From positions 1 to 46,782 of the forward strand of contig WVZO01000253.1 in assembly GCA_011772425.1 (NCBI GenBank): 46,782 bases of DNA, read 5' to 3'. A program made the translations under genes and the position numbers. The notes beneath the pieces were generated by a model. The model was not told the DNA's origin, did not search any database, and saw nothing but the letters and a program-made list of their open reading frames with translations. How positions within the stretch are numbered: position 1 is the stretch's first letter; the number at the start of each line of letters is the position of its first letter. Source of the DNA: Candidatus Aminicenantota bacterium (GTDB lineage Bacteria > Acidobacteriota > Aminicenantia > UBA2199). Shown here one piece after another: positions 18,623 to 25,359 of the stretch.

Positions 18623-19162
18623 ATGGATATCGATGAAATTGTTGAACAATACCATCAGAAGCTTTACAAACTGTGCCTTTTTTATCTCCACAATGAAGAA
18701 GAAGCCGAGGAAATCCTCCACGATATATTTATCAAAGTATTGAAGAAACAATCCACCTTTAAAGGAGAATCCAATATATATACCTGGCTTTACCGTATTG
18801 CTGTCAATACCATCATCAATCATATCAACCGGAAAAAAATTGTTGAATTTATTTCTTTTGAAAGCGCAGCAGGCCACCCGGAGATTACCTATCCTTCCAC
18901 CGATGGCGATGCTGTTGACGTTGACCCCGCAGTCAGACTCGAAAAAGAGGAAATTGAGAATCTAAAAATCGAAAAACTGGAGCATTGTATTGGCAGGTTA
19001 TCGAACCGGGAAAAAACCGCCTTTTATTTTTTTCACTTTGACAATTTGAAACAAAAGGAAATCGCAACCATCATGAAAACCTCGGTCTCTGCGGTGGAGT
19101 CCTTAATCCATAAAGCCATGAAAAAGATTCGCAAGTGTGTAAAACCCCAGGAGCCTGTCTGA
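18623..19162 (+). CDS. ECF-type RNA polymerase sigma factor
   Basis: A 179-residue two-domain sigma factor. Region 2 (about 5-75) contains EEAEEILHDIFIKVL and TWLYRIAVNTIINHINR. A short acidic linker follows, then region 4 (about 115-175) with LSNREKTAFYFFHF and the helix-turn-helix KQKEIATIMKTSVSAVESLI. There are no regions 1.1 or 3. No anti-sigma gene follows; the next gene lies on the other strand. It is the only sigma factor in the window, and a metal-sensor pair resembling CnrY/CnrX about 12 kb downstream lacks its own sigma gene. Confidence 0.92.
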   Translation: MDIDEIVEQYHQKLYKLCLFYLHNEEEAEEILHDIFIKVLKKQSTFKGESNIYTWLYRIAVNTIINHINRKKIVEFISFESAAGHPEITYPSTDGDAVDVDPAVRLEKEEIENLKIEKLEHCIGRLSNREKTAFYFFHFDNLKQKEIATIMKTSVSAVESLIHKAMKKIRKCVKPQEPV

Positions 19163-19167
19163 GAACT

Positions 19168-19276
19168 CAGGTTGAGGTTAAGGTTGAGGTTGAGAAAGAA
19201 CTTGAAAAGCATATTATAAAAAGATTTTATTGTAAGTTCTTTTTTCTCCTTAACCTTAACCTCAACCTTAACCTTA
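19168..19276. terminator. long inverted repeat built from GGTTRA units between convergent genes
   Basis: GGTTGAGGTTAAGGTTGAGG near 19171-19190 is mirrored on the other side by CCTTAACCTTAACCTC and onward (about 19249-19275). The arms extend through AAGAACTT/AAGTTCTT. The transcript would form a hairpin of about 40-nt arms with many G-U pairs. It lies exactly between the sigma factor and the opposing GPP34-like gene, so a bidirectional terminator is the simplest reading. The hexamer nature of the arms is unusual. Confidence 0.65.
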
Positions 19277-19291
19277 TTTTCGGCCAGCGTA

Positions 19292-19981
19292 CTAGCAAAC
19301 TTCTTTTAATAAACCCATTGCAGCGGAAAAAATACCGGAAGCCACAGACCACCGAACTGTATTCACCGCGCTTTTAACGCCCTTTTTAAACACATCATTA
19401 TTTGAGAGCAGATTAACACGCTCTTCAGCGATCTCCTGTTCTCTCCTGTCATTGAAAATATTCCGGGTGAGCTTGCAGGCATTGATCAGGCCGATCAACC
19501 TCAGGGATTTGCTATCCGGTTCCTTGCCATATACCAGGATATCGTGAAGCTGCTTATGGAGTCTTACGAAGGGCCTGTCATGCCAGATCCTGAAGCGTAT
19601 TATTTTCCTGGAAAACGCCCCGGGCGGCTCGTGTTCATCTAAGGACCGCAGCACACTTTTGTTGACCAGGTCCTCCAGTAATATTTTCTTAAATTCCTTT
19701 GATTTCCCCCCCAATTTAGAGACCCATTGCTGGACCTTTTTCTCCTTTTGTGAGTCCGTTACTATCTTAAGGGCCTTATCCAGGATAACGTCCCCAGGAG
19801 GTTCGTTGTTGATTACCTTAACCAATTCCCCCTTAAATTCCAGTTTTTGGCGGATAAACAATTCCTGTAAAACTGCCGCTGCCAGGGTGTATCTAAAAAC
19901 CATGGGTTTGAATGGGGCAATGGTTCCTGTTTTTTGGTTTAACGCTACTAGTAACAGTTCTTCCGACAATCTAAGTTCCAT
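19292..19981 (-). CDS. GPP34 (Golgi phosphoprotein 3-like) family protein
   Basis: A 229-residue helical protein beginning MELRLSEELLLVALNQKTGTI, the typical GPP34 opening, with further family-like helices around RYTLAAAVLQELFI and GLINACKLTRNIF. Eukaryotic GOLPH3 binds phosphatidylinositol 4-phosphate; bacterial members are poorly characterised. There is no signal peptide. The frame is open two codons further to a TTG at 19987, but the ATG at 19981 has GGA at a better distance. Upstream is a long non-coding interval and downstream the GGTTRA inverted repeat. Family call is by recognition, function unknown. Confidence 0.7.
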   Translation of the reverse strand: MELRLSEELLLVALNQKTGTIAPFKPMVFRYTLAAAVLQELFIRQKLEFKGELVKVINNEPPGDVILDKALKIVTDSQKEKKVQQWVSKLGGKSKEFKKILLEDLVNKSVLRSLDEHEPPGAFSRKIIRFRIWHDRPFVRLHKQLHDILVYGKEPDSKSLRLIGLINACKLTRNIFNDRREQEIAEERVNLLSNNDVFKKGVKSAVNTVRWSVASGIFSAAMGLLKEVC

Positions 19982-20089
19982 GACCAATCCTTTTTTCTTA
20001 ATAAGAGAATATTATAACGAAAATACCTTATAAATGAAATACGTAAAAACCTGCGAAAAGGTTTGGATTTTTTTGAAATTCTTATAAAA

Positions 20090-20117
20090 TTGATTTTTTT
20101 CATATTTTTGGTATAAT
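20090..20117 (+). promoter_or_regulatory. promoter driving a candidate structured RNA
   Basis: TTGATT (20090-20095) and TATAAT (20112-20117) are separated by 16 bp. No protein gene lies downstream on this strand; the next gene is convergent. Initiation near 20124 is predicted. Confidence 0.65.
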
Positions 20118-20123
20118 GTATTT

Positions 20124-20425
20124 GTTCCTGTTGAAAGCCGGTGGTTATTTGTGGAGTTTATTTGTTTAATTAGGGAGCAATTGGCTTGATTAATGGTTTA
20201 TACGGCAGCACAGCACGTATGCACCTACCAATTTTTTATTTTATGTTCACCGACTAAAAAACCGGGCAGGTGAGACCTGATATGGCAAGTTGTGCCAGCG
20301 CCTCATCAGGTCCCCCTGCCCTCCTTCGATTAACTCATGAAACCAGGCACCGGACCTGGTCCCGGTGAATAACCGAAAGCGTAAAGCGGAAAACGAATCT
20401 CAAAAACCATTAGTCGGCACTTTTT
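20124..20425 (+). ncRNA. candidate structured non-coding RNA
   Basis: About 300 nt between a good promoter and a T-run, with no convincing reading frame. Helices seen: P1 CCGACTAA (20250-20257) with TTAGTCGG (20410-20417), closing the domain; GGGCAGG (20264-20270) with CCTGCCC (20315-20321); inside it GACCTGAT (20274-20281) with ATCAGGTC (20305-20312); inside that TGGCA (20283-20287) with TGCCA (20293-20297). A separate segment has two mutually exclusive hairpins: ACCAGG (20342-20347) with CCTGGT (20355-20360), or CACCGG (20348-20353) with CCGGTG (20362-20367). TTTTT follows P1 at 20421-20425, so P1 can act as terminator. I could not match it to a named RNA family. The 5' part (20124-20249) is AT-rich and less structured. 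Confidence 0.55.
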
Positions 20426-20744
20426 ACTGAATGTCGTCAATACCGAACTCCACCCAGGTGGGTTGAGGCATTTCAAGTTTTACCATCTTCTTTCCTTCTG
20501 ACATCGTCTCGCCCAAGTCATCCATGGCTGTCTCCAGTTCCTCTGTCTTTACTTTAAGCTGACCTTTCAAGCTTTCCTGTTCATCATCCAGTCCCTGGGC
20601 GGTTTCTCTTTGGGTGCTCAACCTCAACTGAAATTCTTCACCGCCGCCCCTGGGGGCTAACCTTTCAGTGTATTTTTTGAAACCCGCAGACATTACCTTG
20701 GCTTTATTGATCCGTTCCGCATAAGATGTTTTTCTACGTCCCAT
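20424..20744 (-). CDS. Small hypothetical coiled-coil protein
   Basis: A 106-residue protein of unknown function. The N-terminal 30 residues are basic (MGRRKTSYAERINKAKVM). Residues about 40-90 are heptad-like and charged (DDEQESLKGQLKVKTEELET), suggesting a coiled coil. The last part contains MPQPTWVEFGIDD. No signal peptide or membrane segment. A clear AAGGAG lies 6 nt before the ATG, which supports translation. Its 3' end touches the T-run of the candidate RNA coming from the other side. Confidence 0.65.
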   Translation of the reverse strand: MGRRKTSYAERINKAKVMSAGFKKYTERLAPRGGGEEFQLRLSTQRETAQGLDDEQESLKGQLKVKTEELETAMDDLGETMSEGKKMVKLEMPQPTWVEFGIDDIQ

Positions 20745-20928
20745 ATTATACTCCTTATTCGATTAATTTTTAATTTTAATTTTAATACGAAAAAACCGTT
20801 ATTCTTCACCGCTTTTTTGATATTCCTTTCCTGGTATGGGGGAGGCCGTGGTCTTTGCGGGAAATACCCTTCACATGGTATCTTTTTTTTACCTTTTCCC
20901 GGGTAGGCATTACCCATGAAGTAGGACA

Positions 20929-21209
20929 TTTCCCCGCAGGGGGGATCGTTTCCCCGCAGCGGGGACGCTTTCCCCCGGGCGGGGATCATTTCCCCGCAGG
21001 GGGGATTGTTCCCCCGCAGCGGGGATGCTTTCCCCCGAGCGGGGATCGTTTCCCCGCAGGGGGGATCGTTTCCCCGCAGCGGGGACGCTTTCCCCCGGGC
21101 GGGGATCGTTTCCCCACAGGGGGGATTGTTCCCCCGCAGCGGGGACGTTTTCCCCCAGGCGGGGACGGCTTCACTCTCATGCAGAAATATGTCCCCGCAG
21201 CGGGGAAGG
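20929..21209. repeat. tandem array of 20-bp hairpin units with a 60-bp higher-order period
   Basis: Twelve contiguous 20-bp units run from 20929 to about 21170. A thirteenth isolated unit lies at 21191-21206. Each has the form TTTCCCCGCAGCGGGGACGC, in which CCCCGC and GCGGGG pair. Three unit variants alternate in fixed order (cores CCCCGCAGGGGGG, CCCCGCAGCGGGG and CCCCCGGGCGGGG), giving a 60-bp super-period repeated four times. Because 60 is divisible by 3, several frames stay open on both strands, but none has coding character. There are no unique spacers, so it is not a CRISPR array. The GC content is far above the flanks. Confidence 0.9.
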
Positions 21210-21212
21210 TTT

Positions 21213-21587
21213 TTTTGGCGTGAAATTGGTTTCCCAATTATTTTGCGCAGCAAATAGAACAATGGGGCAATACTTTCTGTCATTTTTCAACCTAAGTAAT
21301 TTATACGGAAAAATGCCCCAAATAGTTTTAAAAAAAATATTTTTTTTTGAAAAAAAATGTGTATATAGGTTTAAGGAATGTAAAAATTTTAGGTATTTTA
21401 TCCTGGCGACATTTGCCGGTATTGGTGAATTATCAACGTTTTCAAACGTCCAACTTACGGGGAGCATTTTTCTCAGAGAATCGCTTTCGGGCTTATTTTT
21501 TTTACTTTTTCTATCTAAACCACCGCATTTACAGGAAGAAAAAGAGGACCCGAAAAAAAATTTACTCATTAACTTTGGGGTAATCGG
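21213..21587. other. AT-rich gene-free interval
   Basis: No supported gene. Long A and T runs dominate. A GGGGCA near 21273 and a TGCCCC near 21313 could pair across about 35 nt. Short frames here lack ribosome binding sites and coding character. Confidence 0.45.
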
Positions 21588-21615
21588 TTGACAAAAAGAC
21601 TTTTTATACTATAAT
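21588..21615 (+). promoter_or_regulatory. consensus promoter of a broken toxin-antitoxin locus
   Basis: TTGACA (21588-21593) and TATAAT (21610-21615) are both perfect and are separated by 16 bp. Confidence 0.8.
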
Positions 21616-21621
21616 TCACCT

Positions 21622-21639
21622 GTATCTCAAATGTGATAC
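21622..21639. promoter_or_regulatory. probable operator overlapping the transcription start
   Basis: GTATCTCA and TGTGATAC form an inverted repeat (7 of 8 positions paired, 2-nt centre) directly downstream of the -10 box. This is where a RelB/DinJ-type antitoxin would bind to autoregulate. Confidence 0.55.
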
Positions 21640-21659
21640 CGTTTTAAAAGAGGTGCAAT

Positions 21660-21912
21660 ATGGGAAAATCAGCATTTATAAGATTAAGAATCGAACCGGA
21701 ACTAAAAGAAGAGGTGGTGGATATTTTTCAAAATGATTAAACTGAAAAAAGGATTGTATTGTGAGGCTAAAATTCCTGATGAAGAAACCTTAGAAGCAAT
21801 GGAGGATGCCAGGTTGGGTAGAAATTTAGAAGAATGGGAATCTGTTGATGCTTTTATAGATAAAGGAATCGGACAAGAATGCTTAAAAAGAAAAAGGGAG
21901 GAACCACAATGA
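21660..21912 (+). pseudogene. RelB/DinJ-type antitoxin gene with internal deletion and frameshift
   Basis: The first frame (21660-21740) encodes 26 residues starting MGKSAFIRLRIEPELKEEVV, the ribbon-helix-helix N-terminus of RelB/DinJ antitoxins, then stops. A second frame, shifted by one base, runs from 21733 to 21912 (59 codons). It begins IKLKKGLYCEAKIPDEETLEAM in its second residue region and ends with a DinJ-like C-terminus (SVDAFIDKGIG). Missing between them is the part equivalent to LGLTTTEAIRLFYKQ. The simplest reading is one antitoxin gene that lost about 45-50 bp. A GAGGTG ribosome binding site, consensus promoter and operator remain. No toxin gene follows. Confidence 0.75.
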
Positions 21913-22118
21913 ATAGAATTCACGTGACTCCTTCCAACGTTGTGAGTGTCGGTTACGATCCTGGCACTCAAACATTAGAGGTGGAATTTAAAAACGGGTA
22001 TGTCTATCAATATTTCGATGTCCCGGAAACGATATATGACAGTATGCTCAATGCGGAATCAGCCGGAGAATTTTTAATTAATAATATCAAAGGCGTGTAT
22101 AGATATGCCAGGGTTTAA
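21909..22118 (+). CDS. KTSC-domain protein
   Basis: A 69-residue single-domain protein matching the KTSC family: VSVGYDPGTQTLEVEFKNG, YQYFDVPETIYDSML and a GVYRYARV ending. The ATG at 21909 overlaps the preceding TGA (ATGA) and has AGGGAGGA upstream, so I prefer it to an upstream in-frame ATG. KTSC domains occur alone or fused to lysyl-tRNA-synthetase-like or phage proteins; function unknown. It is co-transcribed with the broken antitoxin. Confidence 0.8.
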   Translation: MNRIHVTPSNVVSVGYDPGTQTLEVEFKNGYVYQYFDVPETIYDSMLNAESAGEFLINNIKGVYRYARV

Positions 22119-22329
22119 ACTCTTCCAGGCTGAAATTCTTTACTCGCTCAAAATCCAAGGGTTTCAAGGTTGTGACATTAACGTTAAGGAAAGTATCCCA
22201 GGCAAAAAATATTTCCGAACGATATTTACATTTGGGGAATCTTATTGTTGTTTTTTTAATGGAGTTGTGTTATATATAATTTTCTAAAGAAGCAGAGAAC
22301 AGGAAATAATTACTGTTTGGAGGAAAGTG
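22119..22329. other. intergenic interval without a supported gene
   Basis: A 60-codon frame from 22105 lacks a ribosome binding site and overlaps the KTSC gene, so it is not called. TATAAT occurs at 22275-22280 but has no -35 box at proper spacing. Confidence 0.4.
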
Positions 22330-23601
22330 GTGACGGAAAAAAAAGAAAGGACAATTAAGATTATTATCATTCTTGGTGCCCTTATTATTTTATTTGTAAC
22401 CTTTTTGCTGCCAAGGGGGATTTATCATTTCATTTTCGGCTATGTTGTGCAAAGTATAATCAACATCTCCGGGATGAGTTACTGGCTGGTCAAAGGTATA
22501 GTCACCTTATCATTAATACCCTTTTTCTGGGCACTGTGTGAATTATTCAAAATTAGATTTAGAATCAGTTTTTCTAAAGATAAACCCACCAGGTCTCATC
22601 GAAAGCTTGCCAGGGTAATCATAATTGTCTATATTGGCATCTTCTTTCTTAGTATGTACTTTCTAAGTAAGGAAAGTTACTTTGCCCATGACTCAGGCAG
22701 GCCACTAAAATGGTATGCCGAAACCCCGGAGGGTATTCGTTATTTTGATTCTAAGGGACACGATCCCAAATATGGGATCAAACTTAAACCCGTTACTCCT
22801 GAAATAATAGAGAAGCACAAAAAGCAGTCAATGAATTTGTATCCCAAACCAATTGCAGTGACATCCCCGGAAGAGGTCGAATTTTTTGACTCCATCTCAG
22901 GAGAACCCAAAATATGGTATTACCAGGATAATCAAGGTTCTTTAGAATTCTTTGACGGTCCGGGCTTCCATCCCACATATAATGTTAGACTGAAACCGGT
23001 GACAATCGATGTAATCCATCTTTTAAAGGAGAAAATAAGAGAAAATCAGGAAAAGATCGCTGCTGAAAAGAAAAAAAAAGAAGCAGAAAAAAGAAGACAA
23101 AAACTTCTCGCCTACTTACAAAAATATATAAACCTTCACTCCACAAATCCTCCCGGATCAAACGAAGTTGCAATATTGGCAGTCGATAAGTTGCTTCATG
23201 AAGAGCATAATATTGAAAAAAAACTTGTTTCAATTCTTAAAGAACAGGGAAAAAATCCTATACTGTCTCTCTTCAAGAAGCCTTTTATTAAAGACGGAAA
23301 ATTTGAAACATTATTTTCAGGAAATTTAGACCTGGTCAGGTCTTTCGCCATGAATAAACATACTGATTATATTATACTGGTAAAGAAATTTTCTAAATTT
23401 AGAACAAATCCACAGGTTTCGAATGTTATAAGTTCCGACCTTACCCTTCAAATCAAAATTATCGCCACCAATCCAATTAAGGTAGTGAATTCCACCAGTA
23501 TATCAACAATTGGTCCGGGTTTTTCAAACAAAGACGCGGAGAAAAATGCAATAGAAAAGGTTCATAATAATCTTAAGAAGCTTTTAAAGGAGGCTCTTTA
23601 A
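22330..23601 (+). CDS. Membrane protein with paired WY-FFD repeats, function unknown
   Basis: About 423 residues. Three membrane helices lie within the first 125 residues. Two related segments of about 45 residues follow (near 137-180 and 197-245): KWYAETPEGIRYFDSKGHDP with KLKPVT, and IWYYQDNQGSLEFFDGPGFHP with RLKPVT. A basic coiled-coil stretch follows (about 245-270). The C-terminal domain (about 280-424) resembles the alpha/beta lipoprotein domains found with CsgG/FlgO-like proteins. Adjacent GTG codons lie at 22327 and 22330; GGAGG ends at 22323, so the second has better spacing. The gene sits 24 bp before a CsgG/FlgO-like gene and probably works with it at the envelope. Confidence 0.7.
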   Translation: MTEKKERTIKIIIILGALIILFVTFLLPRGIYHFIFGYVVQSIINISGMSYWLVKGIVTLSLIPFFWALCELFKIRFRISFSKDKPTRSHRKLARVIIIVYIGIFFLSMYFLSKESYFAHDSGRPLKWYAETPEGIRYFDSKGHDPKYGIKLKPVTPEIIEKHKKQSMNLYPKPIAVTSPEEVEFFDSISGEPKIWYYQDNQGSLEFFDGPGFHPTYNVRLKPVTIDVIHLLKEKIRENQEKIAAEKKKKEAEKRRQKLLAYLQKYINLHSTNPPGSNEVAILAVDKLLHEEHNIEKKLVSILKEQGKNPILSLFKKPFIKDGKFETLFSGNLDLVRSFAMNKHTDYIILVKKFSKFRTNPQVSNVISSDLTLQIKIIATNPIKVVNSTSISTIGPGFSNKDAEKNAIEKVHNNLKKLLKEAL

Positions 23602-23625
23602 AATAAGTTTTCCGGGAGGACAGCG

Positions 23626-24591
23626 ATGAAAATGAATACAAAAGCGAAAAGATTTTTTCAATGGGTTCTTTTCCTTATTTTAGGATTATCAATCCAATTG
23701 TTTCTTTTTTCCTATGAAAAGGAAATCAAGAACATTTCTCAGGAATTAGCCCAAAAAATAGGAGAAGCTGGCAAGAAAACAGTCGCCATTGTAGATTTTA
23801 ACGATCTTCAAGGTAATGTGATGGAACTGGGGCGATTTCTTTCTGAGGAATTATCTGTGGCCATATCCGCCTCAGGTAAGGGGTTTGAGGTTGTAGACAG
23901 ACTCCATTTGAAAGCCCTGTTGAAAGAACATAAGCTCTCCTTTACAGGGCTTATCGATAAGAAATCCACGCAAAAGTTGGGCCAGATAGCTGGTGTAGAC
24001 GCATTAATAACAGGTACGATTACGCCTTTCGGCGACAGTGTAAGAGTTACTGTTAAAATCCTGGATGTTAATACCGCTAAATTAATCGGAGCTGTGACGG
24101 CAAACATTCCCAAAACCAAAGCCATCGAGGAACTACTGGAAAGAGGTATCGGTGACGGATTTCAAATGGATCCAGGTGGTACAACTACTTCGACTCGTTC
24201 TTCCTGGGGCAAAACCGTAAAAGTAGATGGCTTTATCTGTAAGCCGGGTGTATGCAGACGAAAAGAGAAGGATATCATTTGCTCGGTTTCGCTTATGAAT
24301 AACGGAAGCGAAGATAGAGAAGTAAAGATATTGGCTGATCGCAACAGTGATACGGGTTTAGTTGATAATTTTGGAGATATGTATTGGGTTACCGTTAAAA
24401 TAGGAGGTAGAGAAGCAGGAAAAGGAACTTTGTCGAACTGGATAATCGCAAAATTTCCTTCTAAAGTATTTGTAAACATTCAACTCATTGCAGAAGATGT
24501 AAACCAAGAAGCGACCCATTACACAGGAATAATCTGTATCGAAGGTTTTAAAAAGTTGGTGGCTGTCCAGAATATTCCGGTTGTTAAATAA
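23626..24591 (+). CDS. FlgO/CsgG-like exported protein
   Basis: A 321-residue protein with a signal peptide (about 10-30, ending LFLFSYEKE). A FlgO/TolB-N/CsgG-like domain (about 45-180) includes KKTVAIVDFNDLQG, GFEVVDRLHLKALLKEHK, AGVDALITGTI and VTVKILDVNTAKLIG. A C-terminal Ig-like region (about 200-320) has two cysteines in KPGVCRRKEKDIICSVS. The CsgG/FlgO group builds or decorates outer-membrane pores and appendages. No lipobox Cys is evident. GGGAGG precedes the ATG. It is co-transcribed with the preceding membrane protein. Confidence 0.75.
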   Translation: MKMNTKAKRFFQWVLFLILGLSIQLFLFSYEKEIKNISQELAQKIGEAGKKTVAIVDFNDLQGNVMELGRFLSEELSVAISASGKGFEVVDRLHLKALLKEHKLSFTGLIDKKSTQKLGQIAGVDALITGTITPFGDSVRVTVKILDVNTAKLIGAVTANIPKTKAIEELLERGIGDGFQMDPGGTTTSTRSSWGKTVKVDGFICKPGVCRRKEKDIICSVSLMNNGSEDREVKILADRNSDTGLVDNFGDMYWVTVKIGGREAGKGTLSNWIIAKFPSKVFVNIQLIAEDVNQEATHYTGIICIEGFKKLVAVQNIPVVK

Positions 24592-24887
24592 GAAAAGTGT
24601 CAAAGAATTTGTATTAGTCTTCGATCTTTTAAAAGGTTCTGCTTTGGGGGATGGTATCGATTGAATTATACGGAATATTCCTTCTGTATTGGCACAATTT
24701 ATTCTTTGTTTCCCCCGGGAGTATCAATTAAAAGGGGGGTGGCAATTTGCCTCCACCCTTTTTTAAGTTCTCAAAAATTTCGCCGGTGTTTTACTTTTTT
24801 GGGTTAAAATAATATATTAAACGAGTACGTATAACATACGAAGGTGCTTTTCATCACACGAAGGAAATAAGAAGAAAACTTAATTAC
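24592..24887. other. intergenic interval with terminator and small palindromes
   Basis: No gene is supported. It contains the terminator described next, a GGAATATTCC palindrome near 24672, a CGTAT-AAC-ATACG inverted repeat near 24828, and a string from CGCCGGTGTTTTAC to GGTTAAAATAAT (24781-24812) that reappears in variant form at 28945-28984. Confidence 0.4.
24731..24773 (+). terminator. rho-independent terminator of the CsgG-like operon
   Basis: A G-rich arm (AAAAGGGGGGTGG) and a C-rich arm (CCTCCACCCTTTT) flank an inner GGCAA/TTGCC stem, and T residues follow. It lies about 140 bp after the stop codon. Confidence 0.65.
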
Positions 24888-24980
24888 CTATGATTCCAGT
24901 CCCGAACGGAAAATATCGACTACGGTCTCTACGATGGTTCTCAATACTTCCCCTTTGAGAGCACCTATTTGTTTCACCAT
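24888..24980 (-). CDS. Small frame coupled to an antitoxin-like gene, probably a toxin remnant
   Basis: Thirty codons starting MVKQIGALKGEVLRTIVETV and ending at a TAG. The ATG overlaps the end of the preceding antitoxin-like gene (ATGGTGA), as toxin starts usually do. It is too short for a toxin domain and I cannot assign a family. It may be the 5' remains of a deleted toxin gene. Confidence 0.35.
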   Translation of the reverse strand: MVKQIGALKGEVLRTIVETVVDIFRSGLES

Positions 24981-25174
24981 GCCGCGTCCTCCTCCGGTCT
25001 ATTCCAATCCTCTGCCAGGGATGCTTCACTTAGCAGAGCCGTTTCAGGTACATTTATCACCGGTTTTTCTTCCAATATCGTTACCAGTGCACGTCGTTCG
25101 GTTGACAGGCGGATAGGCTGAAGCAAGCGCACCTCGCCCTGCTCATTGACCACAGCTTCTATTGTTTGAATCAT
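24974..25174 (-). CDS. AF2212/DUF2281-like antitoxin
   Basis: A 66-residue protein with the beta-hairpin start typical of this group (IEAVVNEQGEVRLLQPIRLS, then RALVTILEE) and an acidic tail (EDWNRPEED). Such proteins are usually the antitoxin of a PIN-domain toxin. A very strong AGGAGGTGACCT precedes the ATG. No intact toxin follows. The promoter region appears to be borrowed from the duplicated segment immediately upstream (25195-25342). Confidence 0.7.
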   Translation of the reverse strand: MIQTIEAVVNEQGEVRLLQPIRLSTERRALVTILEEKPVINVPETALLSEASLAEDWNRPEEDAAW

Positions 25175-25189
25175 AGGTCACCTCCTGAC

Positions 25190-25289
25190 CACTAATCAAC
25201 GACTTTCCCGGCTCCGATGGATATAAGGGCATCCATCTTCTTCTCGAAGCCACGGCTGTCAATTGAATTGATGCCTCAACTGTTTCCAT
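25190..25289 (-). pseudogene. 5' relic of the antitoxin gene found intact at 30658-30996
   Basis: The first 30 or so codons (METVEASIQLTAVASR) match the intact gene (METVEASSQSTAAASR). One base is then lost in the A-rich AGAAGAAG stretch and the rest, still recognisable as DNA encoding MDALISIGAEKVVD, is out of frame. Homology ends at GTCGTTGAT. The next 15 bp hold the ribosome binding site of the AF2212-like antitoxin. Confidence 0.75.
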
Positions 25290-25342
25290 TTTATTTACTT
25301 CCGTTTTCTGTCCTATTTTACCACAAAAATTCCTACAATCAA
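25195..25342. repeat. duplicated antitoxin 5' segment, copy 1 (copy 2 at 30898-31049)
   Basis: About 148 bp including promoter, leader and first codons are shared with 30898-31049. Promoter boxes are kept in both copies (minus strand TTGATT and TAAAAT, 16 bp apart here). The shared leader reads TTTTACCACAAAAAT on the plus strand. Confidence 0.8.
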
Positions 25343-25359
25343 ATATGGAAAAGTACTTA

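Noticed and set aside
20264..20321. TPP or M-box riboswitch, or hammerhead on the opposite strand
   Set aside because: Short similarities (ACCTGAT...CCAGCG, AGGTGAG, CTGATGAG) are present, but the remaining conserved elements of each family are missing and no matching downstream gene exists.
20342..20367. H-type pseudoknot from ACCAGG/CCTGGT and CACCGG/CCGGTG
   Set aside because: With 0- and 1-nt loops both full 6-bp stems cannot form together, so I describe them as alternatives.
20929..21209. CRISPR array
   Set aside because: Units are contiguous 20-bp palindromes with no unique spacers of constant length, and there are no cas genes.
20693..21283. Long frames on both strands through the hairpin array (for example 196 codons on the minus strand)
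   Set aside because: They stay open only because the 60-bp period is divisible by three; no ribosome binding site, and equivalent frames exist on the opposite strand.
22105..22287. 60-codon frame after the KTSC gene
   Set aside because: Overlaps the KTSC end, no ribosome binding site and no recognisable features.
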